Assembly: GCA_024195585.1 (NCBI GenBank)
Contig: SWBL01000147.1
Location: 52,305 to 116,304 of the forward strand
Source of the DNA: Aureobasidium sp. EXF-3400
Taxonomy: Eukaryota; Ascomycota; Dothideomycetes; Dothideales; Saccotheciaceae
Direction: 5' to 3'
Length of the DNA stretch: 64,000 nucleotides
Shown: positions 1 through 10,310 of the stretch, one piece after another
How positions within the stretch are numbered: position 1 is the first letter of the stretch
Layout: the number at the start of each line of letters is the position of its first letter
Translations under genes and position numbers: made by a program
Notes under the pieces: generated by a model
Told to the model about the DNA's origin: nothing
What the model saw: only the letters and a program-made list of their open reading frames with translations
Databases searched by the model: none

Positions 1-1
1 C

Positions 2-634
2 CAGGTTGGCGACCTCCCCATGGGCACCTACGAAATCTCGCCCGACCAAGCCCTCCAATCCGCAATCACCATGATAAAGACCGGCCGCGTACACGCTATA
101 AAACTTGAAGGCGGCGCCGAAATGGCCCCTACAATCAAGAAAATCACCTCCGCCGGTATCCCCGTCCTCGCCCATGTTGGCTTGACCCCCCAACGCCAAA
201 ACTCTCTCGGTGGCTTTAGAGTCCAGGGGAAGACAACAGCCAGTGCGCTGAAATTGCTACAAGATGCAAGGGCTGTTCAAGAGGCGGGTGCTTTTGCTAT
301 GGTTGTTGAAGCCGTACCGGCTGAGATTGCAACTCTGGTGACGAAAAAGTTGAGGGTTCCTACTATCGGCATTGGTGCTGGCAATGGCTGTTCGGGACAA
401 GTGCTGGTGCAAGTCGATATGCTGGGCAACTTCCCTCCTGGTCGCTTCTTGCCCAAGTTCGTCAAGAAGTATGGTGATGTGTGGGGCGAGTCGTCGAGGG
501 CGATTCAGCAGTACAAAGAGGAGGTTAAGAGTCGAGCCTATCCTGCTGTTGAGCATACATATGCTATGCCTCAGGCAGAGCTTGCCGAGTTCGAAAAGTT
601 GATGGCTGAGGACAAGGAAGAGACTGGAGTGTAG
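2..634 (+). CDS. 3-methyl-2-oxobutanoate (ketopantoate) hydroxymethyltransferase, 5'-truncated
   Basis: This is the C-terminal part, about 210 residues, of the first enzyme of pantothenate synthesis. The enzyme transfers a hydroxymethyl group from methylene-tetrahydrofolate to 2-oxoisovalerate and is PanB in bacteria and Pan6/Ecm31 in yeast. Visible family motifs are GDLPMGTYE at the window edge, KLEGG, AHVGLTPQ, the GIGAG loop and a VDMLG segment. The frame is open to the first bases (QVGD precedes the first Met), so the start lies outside the window. The stop is TAG. The last 45 residues are acidic and Glu/Lys-rich, as in fungal forms. It converges on ATG12, 280 bases away. Identification is secure. 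Confidence 0.93.
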   Translation, partial: QVGDLPMGTYEISPDQALQSAITMIKTGRVHAIKLEGGAEMAPTIKKITSAGIPVLAHVGLTPQRQNSLGGFRVQGKTTASALKLLQDARAVQEAGAFAMVVEAVPAEIATLVTKKLRVPTIGIGAGNGCSGQVLVQVDMLGNFPPGRFLPKFVKKYGDVWGESSRAIQQYKEEVKSRAYPAVEHTYAMPQAELAEFEKLMAEDKEETGV

Positions 635-914
635 AATTTCTCGTCTCCGGCGTTTAGTGCTGTTTTGTCTTGTTTGCGTATATACCCTCATTGGCGATGT
701 ACACTCTTTGGAGTGTAGTCATATAAATCATTGTGCTCAGAGCACTTCTTCTTCCACCTGATATCTACCATCTTTGCCTCGACTCCATGTCCTGTGAAGA
801 ACCTCATAAACCTTATATCATGCTTGCCTTGAATCTCCCATACCTTGTGCTCACCCTCATAAACCTCATATCACCCTTCCCTTCCTCCTTCCACTTCCTC
901 GTCTCTCCATCTCA

Positions 915-1492
915 TCAACCAAAACTCTGCGCCAAACAATAAAACACCACCAACTCCTCTCCCGTCCTAAAACATCTCCACAAATTTCCCACTCCCTCAT
1001 CTAATCCCGGAGCAAACACCTGATTTACATAGCAAAACACACTTTCATGACTCTGCAAGTTCAGTTTCTTTCTCAGAAACTTGATGACGGCATCGAAATG
1101 GAGAGAGGATGACATTTTGTATTTTTGGATACCGCGGGGGAGGTTGGGGGTGCTGGGGCCGGGGCGGAAGTGGAGGAGAACTATGGTGGAATTAGTTTGT
1201 GAGTTAGATATGGTGAGGGAGATATGGGCTAGGGGAGCTACAAGGCAGGATGGAATGGAGAGGAACAGAGCTGGAAAATATTCATCATACTTTTGTCCTG
1301 ATCCAACAACCCAGCTTTTGAAAGTGCGGTATGGGCATCGCGGGGTAGATGATCCAGAACCACTGATGCAGCCATCGTCATGGGCATGTCTGTTTGGAGC
1401 GACTCTGAAGATGCTAGTGTTGCTTCTGCTTCTTGCTCCATCTCTGCTTCTGCGTTCGCAGAGACATCTAGTGATTGCCGTGATGAAGACAT
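915..1492 (-). CDS. ATG12: Ubiquitin-like autophagy protein ATG12
   Basis: ATG12 is the ubiquitin-like modifier conjugated to ATG5. The conjugate acts as the E3 for ATG8 lipidation during autophagosome formation. There are two exons, 1492-1291 and 1180-915. The 110-nt intron (1290-1181) has donor GTATGA, branch CTAAC and acceptor TAG, and splits the codon after DQDK. The product is 155 residues. A variable N-terminus is followed by PMTMAASVVLDHLPRDAHTAL, then the conserved FDAVIKFLRKKL and VFCYVNQVFAPGLDEGVGNLW blocks. It ends in the C-terminal Gly needed for conjugation. The frame stays open for 53 codons upstream of the chosen ATG, but that stretch looks like leader. It lies downstream of PAN2 on the same strand. 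Confidence 0.92.
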
Positions 1493-2154
1493 GGTTGCGT
1501 GTGTGAATGGAGTCGTGGTTGGTCGTATCGCAAGCGTGTGTTCTTTTGGAGATGACACTCGTTTTTTGGGATGATAAGTTGTGAATTGTTTCCCTTTTTC
1601 GAATGAGGCGTGGTTGTGTTGATGGTGTGATGTGTTGTTGATTGTGAACAAGCGTCGGCGTAAGGTCGCGAGGAGAGGTTACGGTCAATGGGCTTCAGGC
1701 AGCTAATGTGATTTATATCGAAGTAAAATCTGTCAGCAGATGTTCTAGTACTTTAAAAGAACATAATTGTTCAACTTCATGTTCATAATCAAAATTGCAT
1801 AGACATCTTCTTCGCCTTGCAAGAAATATGAACCAGGTTACTTTTGCTACGATAGCGACCCTGTCGTGGATTATCATATCCGACCATGTGACACCACCCG
1901 ATAGCAAACACGATGCGAGCTGAAGTTTTGTTGGACGATATCATGAAATTGTTGGATAGATGTCCAATAGACCTGATGCAAAATGTTGAAAGCCTGGGAA
2001 GGTTTAATAAACGTAGTTGTCTGGTCAACGTCAAAGCAATGCACATAGCGATAGTATAGTTATTGACATCTGCGCTGGTTTGAAGTGAATTGCAATTTTT
2101 TTGGGTCAGAAAGGAAGGCTAATACTAGGTCTATGTACAAGTCTAGGAACGCGT
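1493..2154. other. Intergenic, ATG12 promoter side and PAN2 3' end
   Basis: This stretch holds the ATG12 5' flank and the PAN2 3' flank. The small open frames on both strands lack codon bias or recognisable motifs. I see no RNA gene or repeat. Confidence 0.6.
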
Positions 2155-5100
2155 CTACCTTATAGGGCTTCGAAAGATATCCTTCTTGATAGGTGGAGTC
2201 TGATTGGATCCTCCAAGAAGCGCAAGTCCCACCGTTTTCCTAGCCGGCGTACCTGGCACGCTCATGTGTCCTGGCGTCTCAGGTCTCCACTCACCAGTAT
2301 CTCTCTCCGTTTTAAACACTGATGGCGGCTTAAAGTTTGTCTCTCTGCCGCGGTCAAAGATGTCATCAAGCATACTCTCAATGATTCCAGCGTCCATGAA
2401 TTCTTGGTATTTGCGCCAGAGCTTGAGTGCAGTCAGGGCGTCTTCAACACTGTCGTGACCTTTGTCGGCGTTCTGTTGAATCTCTTCTCTGAGGAGATAC
2501 CAAGCCAAGAAACGCAGGGACAAACGACGTTGACTGCGGAGGCGATGTGAAAAGAGATCAACCGTGTCAACGACTTGCGCTCGAGGGACGTGGATATTAA
2601 TGATGCGGAAATCCTTGGGTAAGCCGTGGCCGACAAAGACGACGCCTAGATTAAGCAGTAGCCACAGCTTCTTGTAGGCCACCTTCAGGTTGACTAGGTT
2701 ATGTTTGCTGACAGCGCGATCGAGATCACCAGGACTGATACCCGAGTATGCGGTCAAATAGTCGACTACAGGCTCCGAACTTGCGATGTAATCGTCAATG
2801 AAAGGTAGACCTTCGTAGGGGCCCGCACCTCGTAACACTGACACACGCGCGAGACCAAGCCGGGGAGGGCGCACTGTTTCGCGCGTACCATCTGCTTTGA
2901 TGTCGATCTCGGCTTTGGAGAGAGCGACAAACTCGGCATCAATTGCACACGGCATACCGGCACGAGGGAGCTCGGTCGTAGGATTGAGGTTGCGAAGCAC
3001 TGTTGGATCGGGAGATTTGTGCGGTCCTCTGGGTAGATAATATAGCAAAGAGGGGTCAAGATTCTCTTTCCAAGAATCGTCAATGACGTGAGATGCTGAC
3101 TTGGCTTGGTAGGTAAGAATGGATGGTAGTTTCCAATTCATATCAAATCGAAGAGCTTCTTCGGAAGTTGTAGATCTGACGAGGAAATCATTGAATAAAT
3201 GCCATTGGTCTTGGTCAGCTGGATCCGGTGAAGACGGCGCAACATTGATCAACGACACCAAATGAGACTTTTGGTTGTCTGCACTGTTGATGTCAACGAC
3301 CATACCAACGAGCTCATACACCATAATGTCATAGAAACCGCGTTGCAGGTGATATTTGAGATCAGAGCCTTCGTAGCAGAAGAACTGTCCATTTTGGACT
3401 ACGACACCAATCTCCTGAGGCAGCCACCCAGGAGTTGACCACAACTGTTTGTGATCTGGAGAATGTATGGCCGTGTTGACCATCAGGACTTTAGGAATGC
3501 TCTGTATGGTTTTGCGAGTGCTGAGTTGTTGGTATCGCTTGCACCGGTCACACCAGCCTCGAGTCTGGTCTTGACGCTCAACACTCGCCTTGAGAACTTG
3601 GGAGAACGCTGGTCTCGGTGGGGCCATGCGTGGGTGGTGTTTTAATGGTTTCGGAGGATAGACCAGATCGTGAACAAGAGTCTCCCCAGGCTTGAGCATT
3701 TCGTTGGCGCAATGCCCGCATCTTATTGCTAGCAAAGCGCCTGTCGTCAGGGACTGCTCCATGTGCCTGTTGTGCGGAGGTAGCTGTCGGAAGCCATCGC
3801 AGAATGTCTTCAGCAGAAATCTGTTTGCTGCTTGTATCGTGACAGAGAGTGGATTGTTTGCAGCGGCGAATTGTTCGAGTAAGCCCAGGGTTGATGCATC
3901 CGACAAGCTGCTGAAGACCTTGAGAAAGTTACTTGCTTGACAATTCATACCGGCGGCCTTTTCTAGCATGTCTGTCAAGAAGCCCATTTCGCAGAGTAGG
4001 CAATTGTCGTAGAGGCAGGATGTGGCTGTGTGATGAAGCGCCAAGTTGCGGATCGTTGGTGTGAAGCGTAGGAGTTGTAGAAGGGGATTCGTGTACGAGT
4101 TGGCGATATGAGTCTCTAATCCAGAGTGCTTCGTTTTGTTGTAGTACCTGCATCATATCAGTAACAAGAAGATCGAGATTGCGGAGGTGAACTCACTCAA
4201 AGTCGAAATCGTCTACACCAAATTTACTATATTTGATTTCGACGTTTCGATACATGACTGGGACGTCTCTTCGTGTTGCACCAGCAAGTGCCAAGTCGCC
4301 CAAAGCTTCGAGTGCATCTGACATCCGTCTTGGGCCTTCATGGCCCTGCGAATCATCCTTCTGTCGTTCACTGAGAAACCGGGGTGCCGAAAGTGTGTCG
4401 TGCGCTCTTTGGACGGCTCTGGTGTCTTCAAATTGGTATCTGCGTGTTTTACGCGGGAAAGATGCATAGCCTCCGATGTCTGATCTTTTCAGCGACGCGA
4501 GTATGCCCGCATCAATCTTGCTTGGCGGTGCTCCAACCTCAGACACAAGATGACTAGGCCAGGCGGAAAACAACATCTCTCTATAGTATGGCATGCCAAC
4601 CAGATTCAAAGGACTACTGAAAGTCAGTAAATAGTCTCCAGCGTACTCAATCAACACTTACACATCCGGTGACCAGTCTATGGGAGGAGCAGGTGCAGGC
4701 TGATCCGCGAACTCTGTCGGACTGCCGTATTCGGTAAACTGAATTTTGTTGGGTGAGCCCCAAAGATGCATGGCGCATTCGGCATCTGCAAGCACTAAAG
4801 CATCTCCCGAGGGTGCTATATCTAGGGACGTGATATGAGTATTGAAGACGTTTGCATGTCGCATGCTAGGCGCATCTGGATTCATGATGTCGATCGCGTA
4901 GATTAGTCCACCCTGAGAAGCGACCATGCAGGTCGTGGACATCTTAGGATGCATCCTGACAAAGGCGGCGCCTGGCGGAAATGGGACTGGTGGTAGAGGC
5001 ATGAGAGTCTTCAGGTCAAAGACGTTGGCCAGGTGGTCTAGCATGTAACCGTGCTGTGGCCTTGAAGACCATCCACAAGTGACAAGGACGTCTGATCTGG

Positions 5101-5932
5101 CATCCATGTCGTTGATGAATGCTGAATGTGCTTTCCAGGTTCTGGCGACTTTGTAGTTGATGAGATCTAGAAAGTGGACATAACCATCAGCGGTACCAGC
5201 GCAGATGTATTGCCCACCACGCTTCATCATAGTATATGGTGCATCAGCTTTGAGCTATCATTTGGTCAGTCGAGTCTGTTGAGCACACAAAATGCAAACA
5301 TACCGTGGATGTGATGACTCCCTTATCGACATCTATTTTGTACATCGTCTCCTGGCATCCAGCAACCAGAACCTCGTGGACTCCTTTCGAGGTGAACGCC
5401 ATGCAGCGCAGATCTTTCATATCATCTTGACTAAAATAATGTCAGATCTCACCCAAGAGTGATTAGTTGTGTGTTATCTTACTTGAAATGCCATTGAGTC
5501 ACTCCTTTCCTCGAAGCCAGATGGATGCTTTTTGCTGTTATCGAGATGACACCACGATCGCACATAAGCATCTGCTTGACGGGGCCTTCAGCGGGTGCAT
5601 GGCCTCGGTAAGAAGTGTATCTCTGCAGCTCGGGTCCGTAGAATGATGTTATTCGACCCTGGTATTTGACATGAGCAAAACCGACTTTCCAATAATTCAT
5701 GGAAGAATGGCTTACAAATTCATTTGCAGCCCACAATAGCTCTTGCATAGAATCAAAAGAAAAGGTGCTGATGGGCGTATTCAAGGCATTCGGACTAGGC
5801 GGAGGAAGCACAACGCGAACGACCTGAGAAACAAATGAATATGATGGTCTTTGGAAATGCAACTGTTCGAGAGATACAGGGTCGCATTGGAGTTGTTGGG
5901 TAAAGCCTTACCTCATCCCAATCTGTCTCCAT
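2155..5932 (-). CDS. PAN2: PAN2, catalytic subunit of the PAN2-PAN3 poly(A) deadenylase
   Basis: PAN2 trims mRNA poly(A) tails in the cytoplasm together with PAN3. There are seven exons: 5932-5912, 5823-5716, 5658-5483, 5430-5304, 5254-4662, 4616-4197 and 4147-2155. The introns are 45-88 nt, and the product is 1145 residues. Order along the protein: N-terminal WD40 propeller (NEF then GRITSFYGPELQRYTS), a linker, a UCH-like pseudo-hydrolase domain from about 500 (CLLCEMG, CxxC pairs CGHC and CDRC), and a C-terminal DEDDh exonuclease. Likely catalytic residues are D885 and E887 (DAEF), D994 (GHGLPKDF), H1046 and D1051 (HDSVEDA). The second intron (5715-5659, 57 nt) is a multiple of three without a stop; conservation across NEF/GRITSF supports removal. 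It is divergent from IND1. Confidence 0.95.
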
Positions 5933-6238
5933 TGTTGCGGGATCGACTCGTTATATGCAGCATTACTTGCGCAAACAACGACATGTGGGTTAAGAATAAT
6001 GAAGCTTCCCGCCTTGCATCAACAAAGAGAACAAACAGAACAAGCGACAATGGTGGTTCACTGCAGCAATCAAGTGGCCTTGCGAAACCGGCGGGACGTG
6101 TTGTCGCTATCCTTGACGCGTCTCGATGCAAGACGCCTCGGGAGGGAAGCCGCCGATGCCGAAGATTCCCCATTGGTCATGACGTCTTGTAGCGCTCCTT
6201 CTCGCAACTCGATCGTCATTTGATATTATTTCACAAAG
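5933..6238. promoter_or_regulatory. Shared divergent promoter region, PAN2 / IND1
   Basis: The start codons of PAN2 (minus) and IND1 (plus) face away from each other across 306 bases, so both promoters must lie here. I see no convincing TATA box. The open frames inside it are not protein-like. Confidence 0.6.
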
Positions 6239-7384
6239 ATGCAGAAACGATTATTTTCGTGTCTGAGGACATTGCAGCATGAGAACCCGTTGGTACATTC
6301 ACATTGAAGCTGGTTGCCGTTGGCTTGATCTAACACATAAAAGGGACTGCCGAGGTCTGGCACGCCGCCGAATTTGAGGGCTCGTATGCAAAGAGGTCTA
6401 CCTGAGAAGCGACCGATCAAGGATGTCAAGAAAGTCATTGCAGTATCTTCAGCAAAAGGTGGCGTGGGCAAATCGACGATATCTGGTGTGTATCCCTGCT
6501 TGCTACCAAATTCATATTTCTGGCTAACAAGGACTAGTCAATCTTGCTCTTGCGTTCGCAAGAAGTGGGCTAAGAAGTGGTGTCCTTGACACTGATATCT
6601 TCGGGCCTTCCATACCAACTCTACTTGATCTCGAAGGAAACGAGCCAAGACTGTCACCAAGTGAGGAACCTTGAACGTTCGCTGATTCATGAGAGCTGTC
6701 CTAACAACAAAAAGATAACCAATTGATCCCGCTCACAAACTACGGACTGAAATCAATGTCTATGGGCTATCTCGTGCCGCAAACATCAGCAATCGCATGG
6801 AGAGGCCTCATGGTTATGAAGGCACTTCAACAACTCCTGCATGAGGTCGAGTGGGGTGGACTCGATGTTCTCGTCCTTGATCTTCCGCCAGGTACTGGTG
6901 ATGTACAACTGACCATAACGCAGCAAGTCGAGCTTGATGGTATGTTGTAGCTCTCAATGATATCTGGCATGTTCTAACACATCTCAGGAGCGGTGATCGT
7001 TTCAACACCACAGGATGTTGCACTCAAAGATGCAGTCCGTGGTGTCGAGATGTTCCGGAAGGTCAAGGTGCCGGTACGACATCCGGCTTGTATTTTGCCT
7101 CGTACCTCAGCTGACGTTTCATACAGATCCTTGGCATGGTACAGAACATGTCTGCATTCACATGTCCGAACTGTTCTACCACACATTCTATCTTTGGCCG
7201 TGAAGGTGTTATCAAGAAGTGTGATGAGATGGACATAAAGTTACTTGCTGATATACCCCTCCACCCCAGCATCTGTGAAGACGCAGATCGTGGAAAACCG
7301 ACAGTGGTTGCAGAGCCAGATAGCGTACGCGCGCAGGTATTCAAGGATCTGGCAGCAGATCTCAGAAAGCAACTGCAGTTCTGA
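6239..7384 (+). CDS. IND1: Mitochondrial Fe-S P-loop NTPase IND1 (Mrp/NBP35 family)
   Basis: IND1 delivers iron-sulfur clusters to respiratory complex I in the mitochondrial matrix. There are six exons: 6239-6292, 6344-6485, 6538-6660, 6715-6939, 6988-7073 and 7127-7384. The introns are about 48-54 nt with normal GT and AG ends, and the product is 295 residues. Seen in order: a basic N-terminus ([13 protein letters not shown]) suited to mitochondrial import, [10 protein letters not shown], the deviant Walker [34 protein letters not shown], and the cluster-binding CxxC in FTCPNC. Length and motif order match the NUBPL/IND1 group rather than cytosolic NBP35 or CFD1, because the N-terminal four-Cys ferredoxin-like motif of NBP35 is absent. 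It is divergent from PAN2. Confidence 0.93.
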
Positions 7385-7839
7385 TCGCATACATCCTTGT
7401 TTCATCACTGCAGGAAGCTCCGCGTGCTCACGGAGTCTAGACATCCAACATTTGCCGCCGAGTCATTTGTATAACCGAGCCAACTGGATCGAGGAACGCT
7501 ACCCGCGTCAATAAAGTAGCAAGGTCTTGCATCTTCACATAGAGATTGGGATTGGGCGCAGTCTTGCGACTATTTTCTGATCGCGAGCCCCGCCATGTCA
7601 GCAAGGCTGTCTTCCACCAATGAAATCAAACGCCTCTTGATTCTATTCGTACCAAGCCTCTACTTCTCACCGGTGGTTCAAGTTGTTGTTTCATATCAGG
7701 CTGTGCTGACCGAAACCCAATTTTCATTGATGTACGAGTGCACTCGCCTTCTTTTCGCGCCCTTGCGACAGCAATGACTGGTATGAAGCCTTAACTGCAG
7801 AACGCCAGCTTTTCTTGTCCATCTTCTCACTACTTCGGG
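7385..7839. other. Intergenic, IND1 3' flank and upstream of the pepsin-fold gene
   Basis: A 60-codon open frame at 7595-7777 has no recognisable motif. I see no RNA gene or repeat. Confidence 0.5.
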
Positions 7840-9883
7840 ATGACTTTTGGTCGCGTCCGACAAGTCATGACTTTGACACTTCCAGAATATGCTGTCGTAC
7901 GAAGACAGGGCTCTTTGCTTCTTCCATTTACGATCACATGGGCTATCTTCTGCTGTTCAGCTCTCGCGCAGAGCAAGATAAACCCCGATGCGAATCCCTG
8001 GGTGTTGAACTACACGGCACAAGGTGAGCGAACTCCGAAAACTATCTTCGCGAGCTGACAAAGCATAGCTGGTCCTGATGGTACGTTCTGAACTGCGCCC
8101 ATCCCGTGATGCCCAGTAACACTATTTGTGGGACCGTGGAATGCCATAACACAGCTTGTGGACTATCCTGAGCAAGTGAGTATACTGCACCCGCAATTAC
8201 GGCCAACAGGAGCTGATGTGGCGATACTAGCGTATTACCTTCTTCCCATCTCTAACACGAAAAACTCTGTTCACACAAGCCGGTGCTTGTGACACGCAGA
8301 ATTCTGCTTGTGAGCTGCAGCGGCCAGGTATGTGGACACAAAGTGGTGCCCACTCGCTCTTCAATTGGGTCAACACATCCATAACAGCACCAGACTGGGA
8401 TGCATCGGTCGGACCTCTCGCGCTGGAAGGATCGGGAATCCTGACCACTGACCGAATCGTCCTGTGGTCGTCAGATCGTGCAGACGGACCATACTATCTT
8501 GATGGGATCGCTATAACCATAGCATCTGACTTCACCATCACGCCATCCAAGCCTGGTATATGGTATACGATGGACGTTGGCTTGGTAGGTCATATCGAAC
8601 TCGGAAGCATTTGTTTGTAAGCAGACTAATTTTGTTCGCAGCTGTCGTTGTGGGCTGGACAAGACACTTTCAACTGGACTACCAGCAATGGCTCGTATGT
8701 AGGATACGATCGGTTCTTGAACAGGGCCTATCAAACTGGGAATATCCCATCGGTCTCGTATGGCCTCCACGTGGGCTCAGTCTGGCCTCCAATCCCTGGT
8801 AGTCTCATTCTGGGTGGTTACGATCGATCGCGATGCATTAGTACACCAATCGTCTCAGACCACGATTTCTTGCTCGCCGAGCTCAGCCTGGAAGTCGCCT
8901 CGGGAGGCTGGCCGTTCCTGGATCCTTCAGGAGTCGATTCTCAGCATCTCTTGCGTAGTGGGAATGCCAGCAACAACTCTCTGACAGTAATGCCGAATCC
9001 TGGTGTGCCATACATGTACCTACCAGAAAGTACATGCTCAACGATTGCATCATTCCTTCCAGTGACATTCGACCAGAAGATTGGTTTCTATATATGGAAT
9101 ACGACAGACTCAGCTTTCCATGACATCGTATCATCGCCATCGGCACTGAAGTTCTCGTTCGACACGGGGTCAGGAATGGAGAATATCTCGGTACCCTTTG
9201 CACTCTTGAATCTGACATTGGACTATCCGCTAGCCAGCACACCAACACAATACTTTCCTTGTGCTCCTTACGTACCTGCTGATGACTCGCTCTACCATCT
9301 CGGGCGTGCGTTCCTACAAGCAGCATTTCTGGGACAGAACGGGCAAACGCAGAAGACCTTCTTGGCACAAGCTCCTGGGCCTGGTCTGAAAGCCGAGTCT
9401 GTCACGAAACTGGCTTCGACCGACACTGGTCTGACAGCCATGGCAAATCCGCCATACTGGAATGCCACCTGGACGGATCAGCTAAAAGCGCTTGCCAATA
9501 ACGATTTGCCAAGCCCAGGGAATACAAAGGGTAATGGTGGATTGAGCGGAGGCGCGATCGCCGGCATTGCTGTGGGATCGGTCGTCGGTCTTGCTGGGCT
9601 CTGTGTTGTTGCGGCCCTCATTCGTTTTCGACGACGCAAGAGGAACAAGCCAGAGACTATACATTGGGGTGGGCACGGGAATACGCAAGAGAAGGACGAT
9701 TTTTTAGGAGGGGCGCCTGGTACAGTCAGCGAGTCTGCCAGCGAGCCTGTACATGAGATGGAGACTCCTCGGACAAAGAAGAGCGGACACGAATTGGGAT
9801 TGCCAACAGAAATGGAAGTACCGGCGTATGTTGGAGAGTTGGAAGGAAGTGATGTATATCGTAGAAGCCAGGTTATGGCATGA
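7840..9883 (+). CDS. Membrane-anchored aspartic-protease-fold protein, probably non-catalytic
   Basis: This belongs to a fungal surface family related to pepsin (A1) peptidases. Exons are 7840-8023, a possible 12-nt microexon 8069-8080, 8117-8175, 8231-8584 and 8642-9883, giving 616 residues. If the microexon is not used, one 93-nt intron joins 8023 to 8117 in the same frame. It has an N-terminal hydrophobic signal segment (near LLLPFTITWAIFCCSALAQ), a lumenal or outside domain with many N-glycosylation sites and the family blocks SLILGGYDRSR, PFALLNLTL and LGRAFLQAAF, then a transmembrane helix (AGIAVGSVVGLAGLCVVAAL), RFRRRKR stop-transfer and an acidic tail. The D[ST]G pair of active A1 enzymes is not where it should be, so a sensing or binding role is possible. 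The exact function is unknown. Confidence 0.72.
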
Positions 9884-10310
9884 GATATCGAGATTCTGCA
9901 TGCAAAGCAAAGTGGTTGGGGGGTACATCACATGTCAGAGTCAGCATGGCGTTCGGCAAACCGGGCTGCTGGAGATGGTGACATGGATCAGAATATATGG
10001 CTTCACAGGGGCGCACTTCTTGATCGTTTCCGAGCACATGTGTATTCACAAGGGCATGAATTGAGATGAAATGACTTGACTCGTGAAGATGTTTGTGATT
10101 CGAATTGATGACCTTTATGCAGACGGTGACGCGGGCAACCCCGGACGTTGTTCTCAGATTGCCGGGGTTGGCCTTGTCCCTCTCTCCGGCCACGCCGTCA
10201 TAACCAACGCATAACGCTGCACCTCGTCGCACCGCGTGCCGCCATTGGTAGCCATAGCCCAGCAATCAAATACCAGGTACACACCGGCCGGTACCACGGT
10301 ATTCAACACA
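9884..10310. other. Intergenic, upstream of the TCO89-like gene
   Basis: The open frames here are without motifs. The frame of the next gene extends upstream to a GTG at 10236, but no ATG occurs before 10311. I see no RNA gene. Confidence 0.5.

Noticed and set aside
257..691. 144-codon minus-strand open frame opposite the ketopantoate hydroxymethyltransferase
   Set aside because: It is antisense to a conserved coding region, with no motif.
9160..9180. DTGSG in the pepsin-fold protein taken as the catalytic Asp motif
   Set aside because: It falls late in the C-terminal lobe, in a strand followed by PFALLNLTL, not at either expected active-site position.
10236..10310. Upstream extension of the TCO89-like frame to 10236
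   Set aside because: The first codon is GTG and no ATG precedes 10311, which has a good context.
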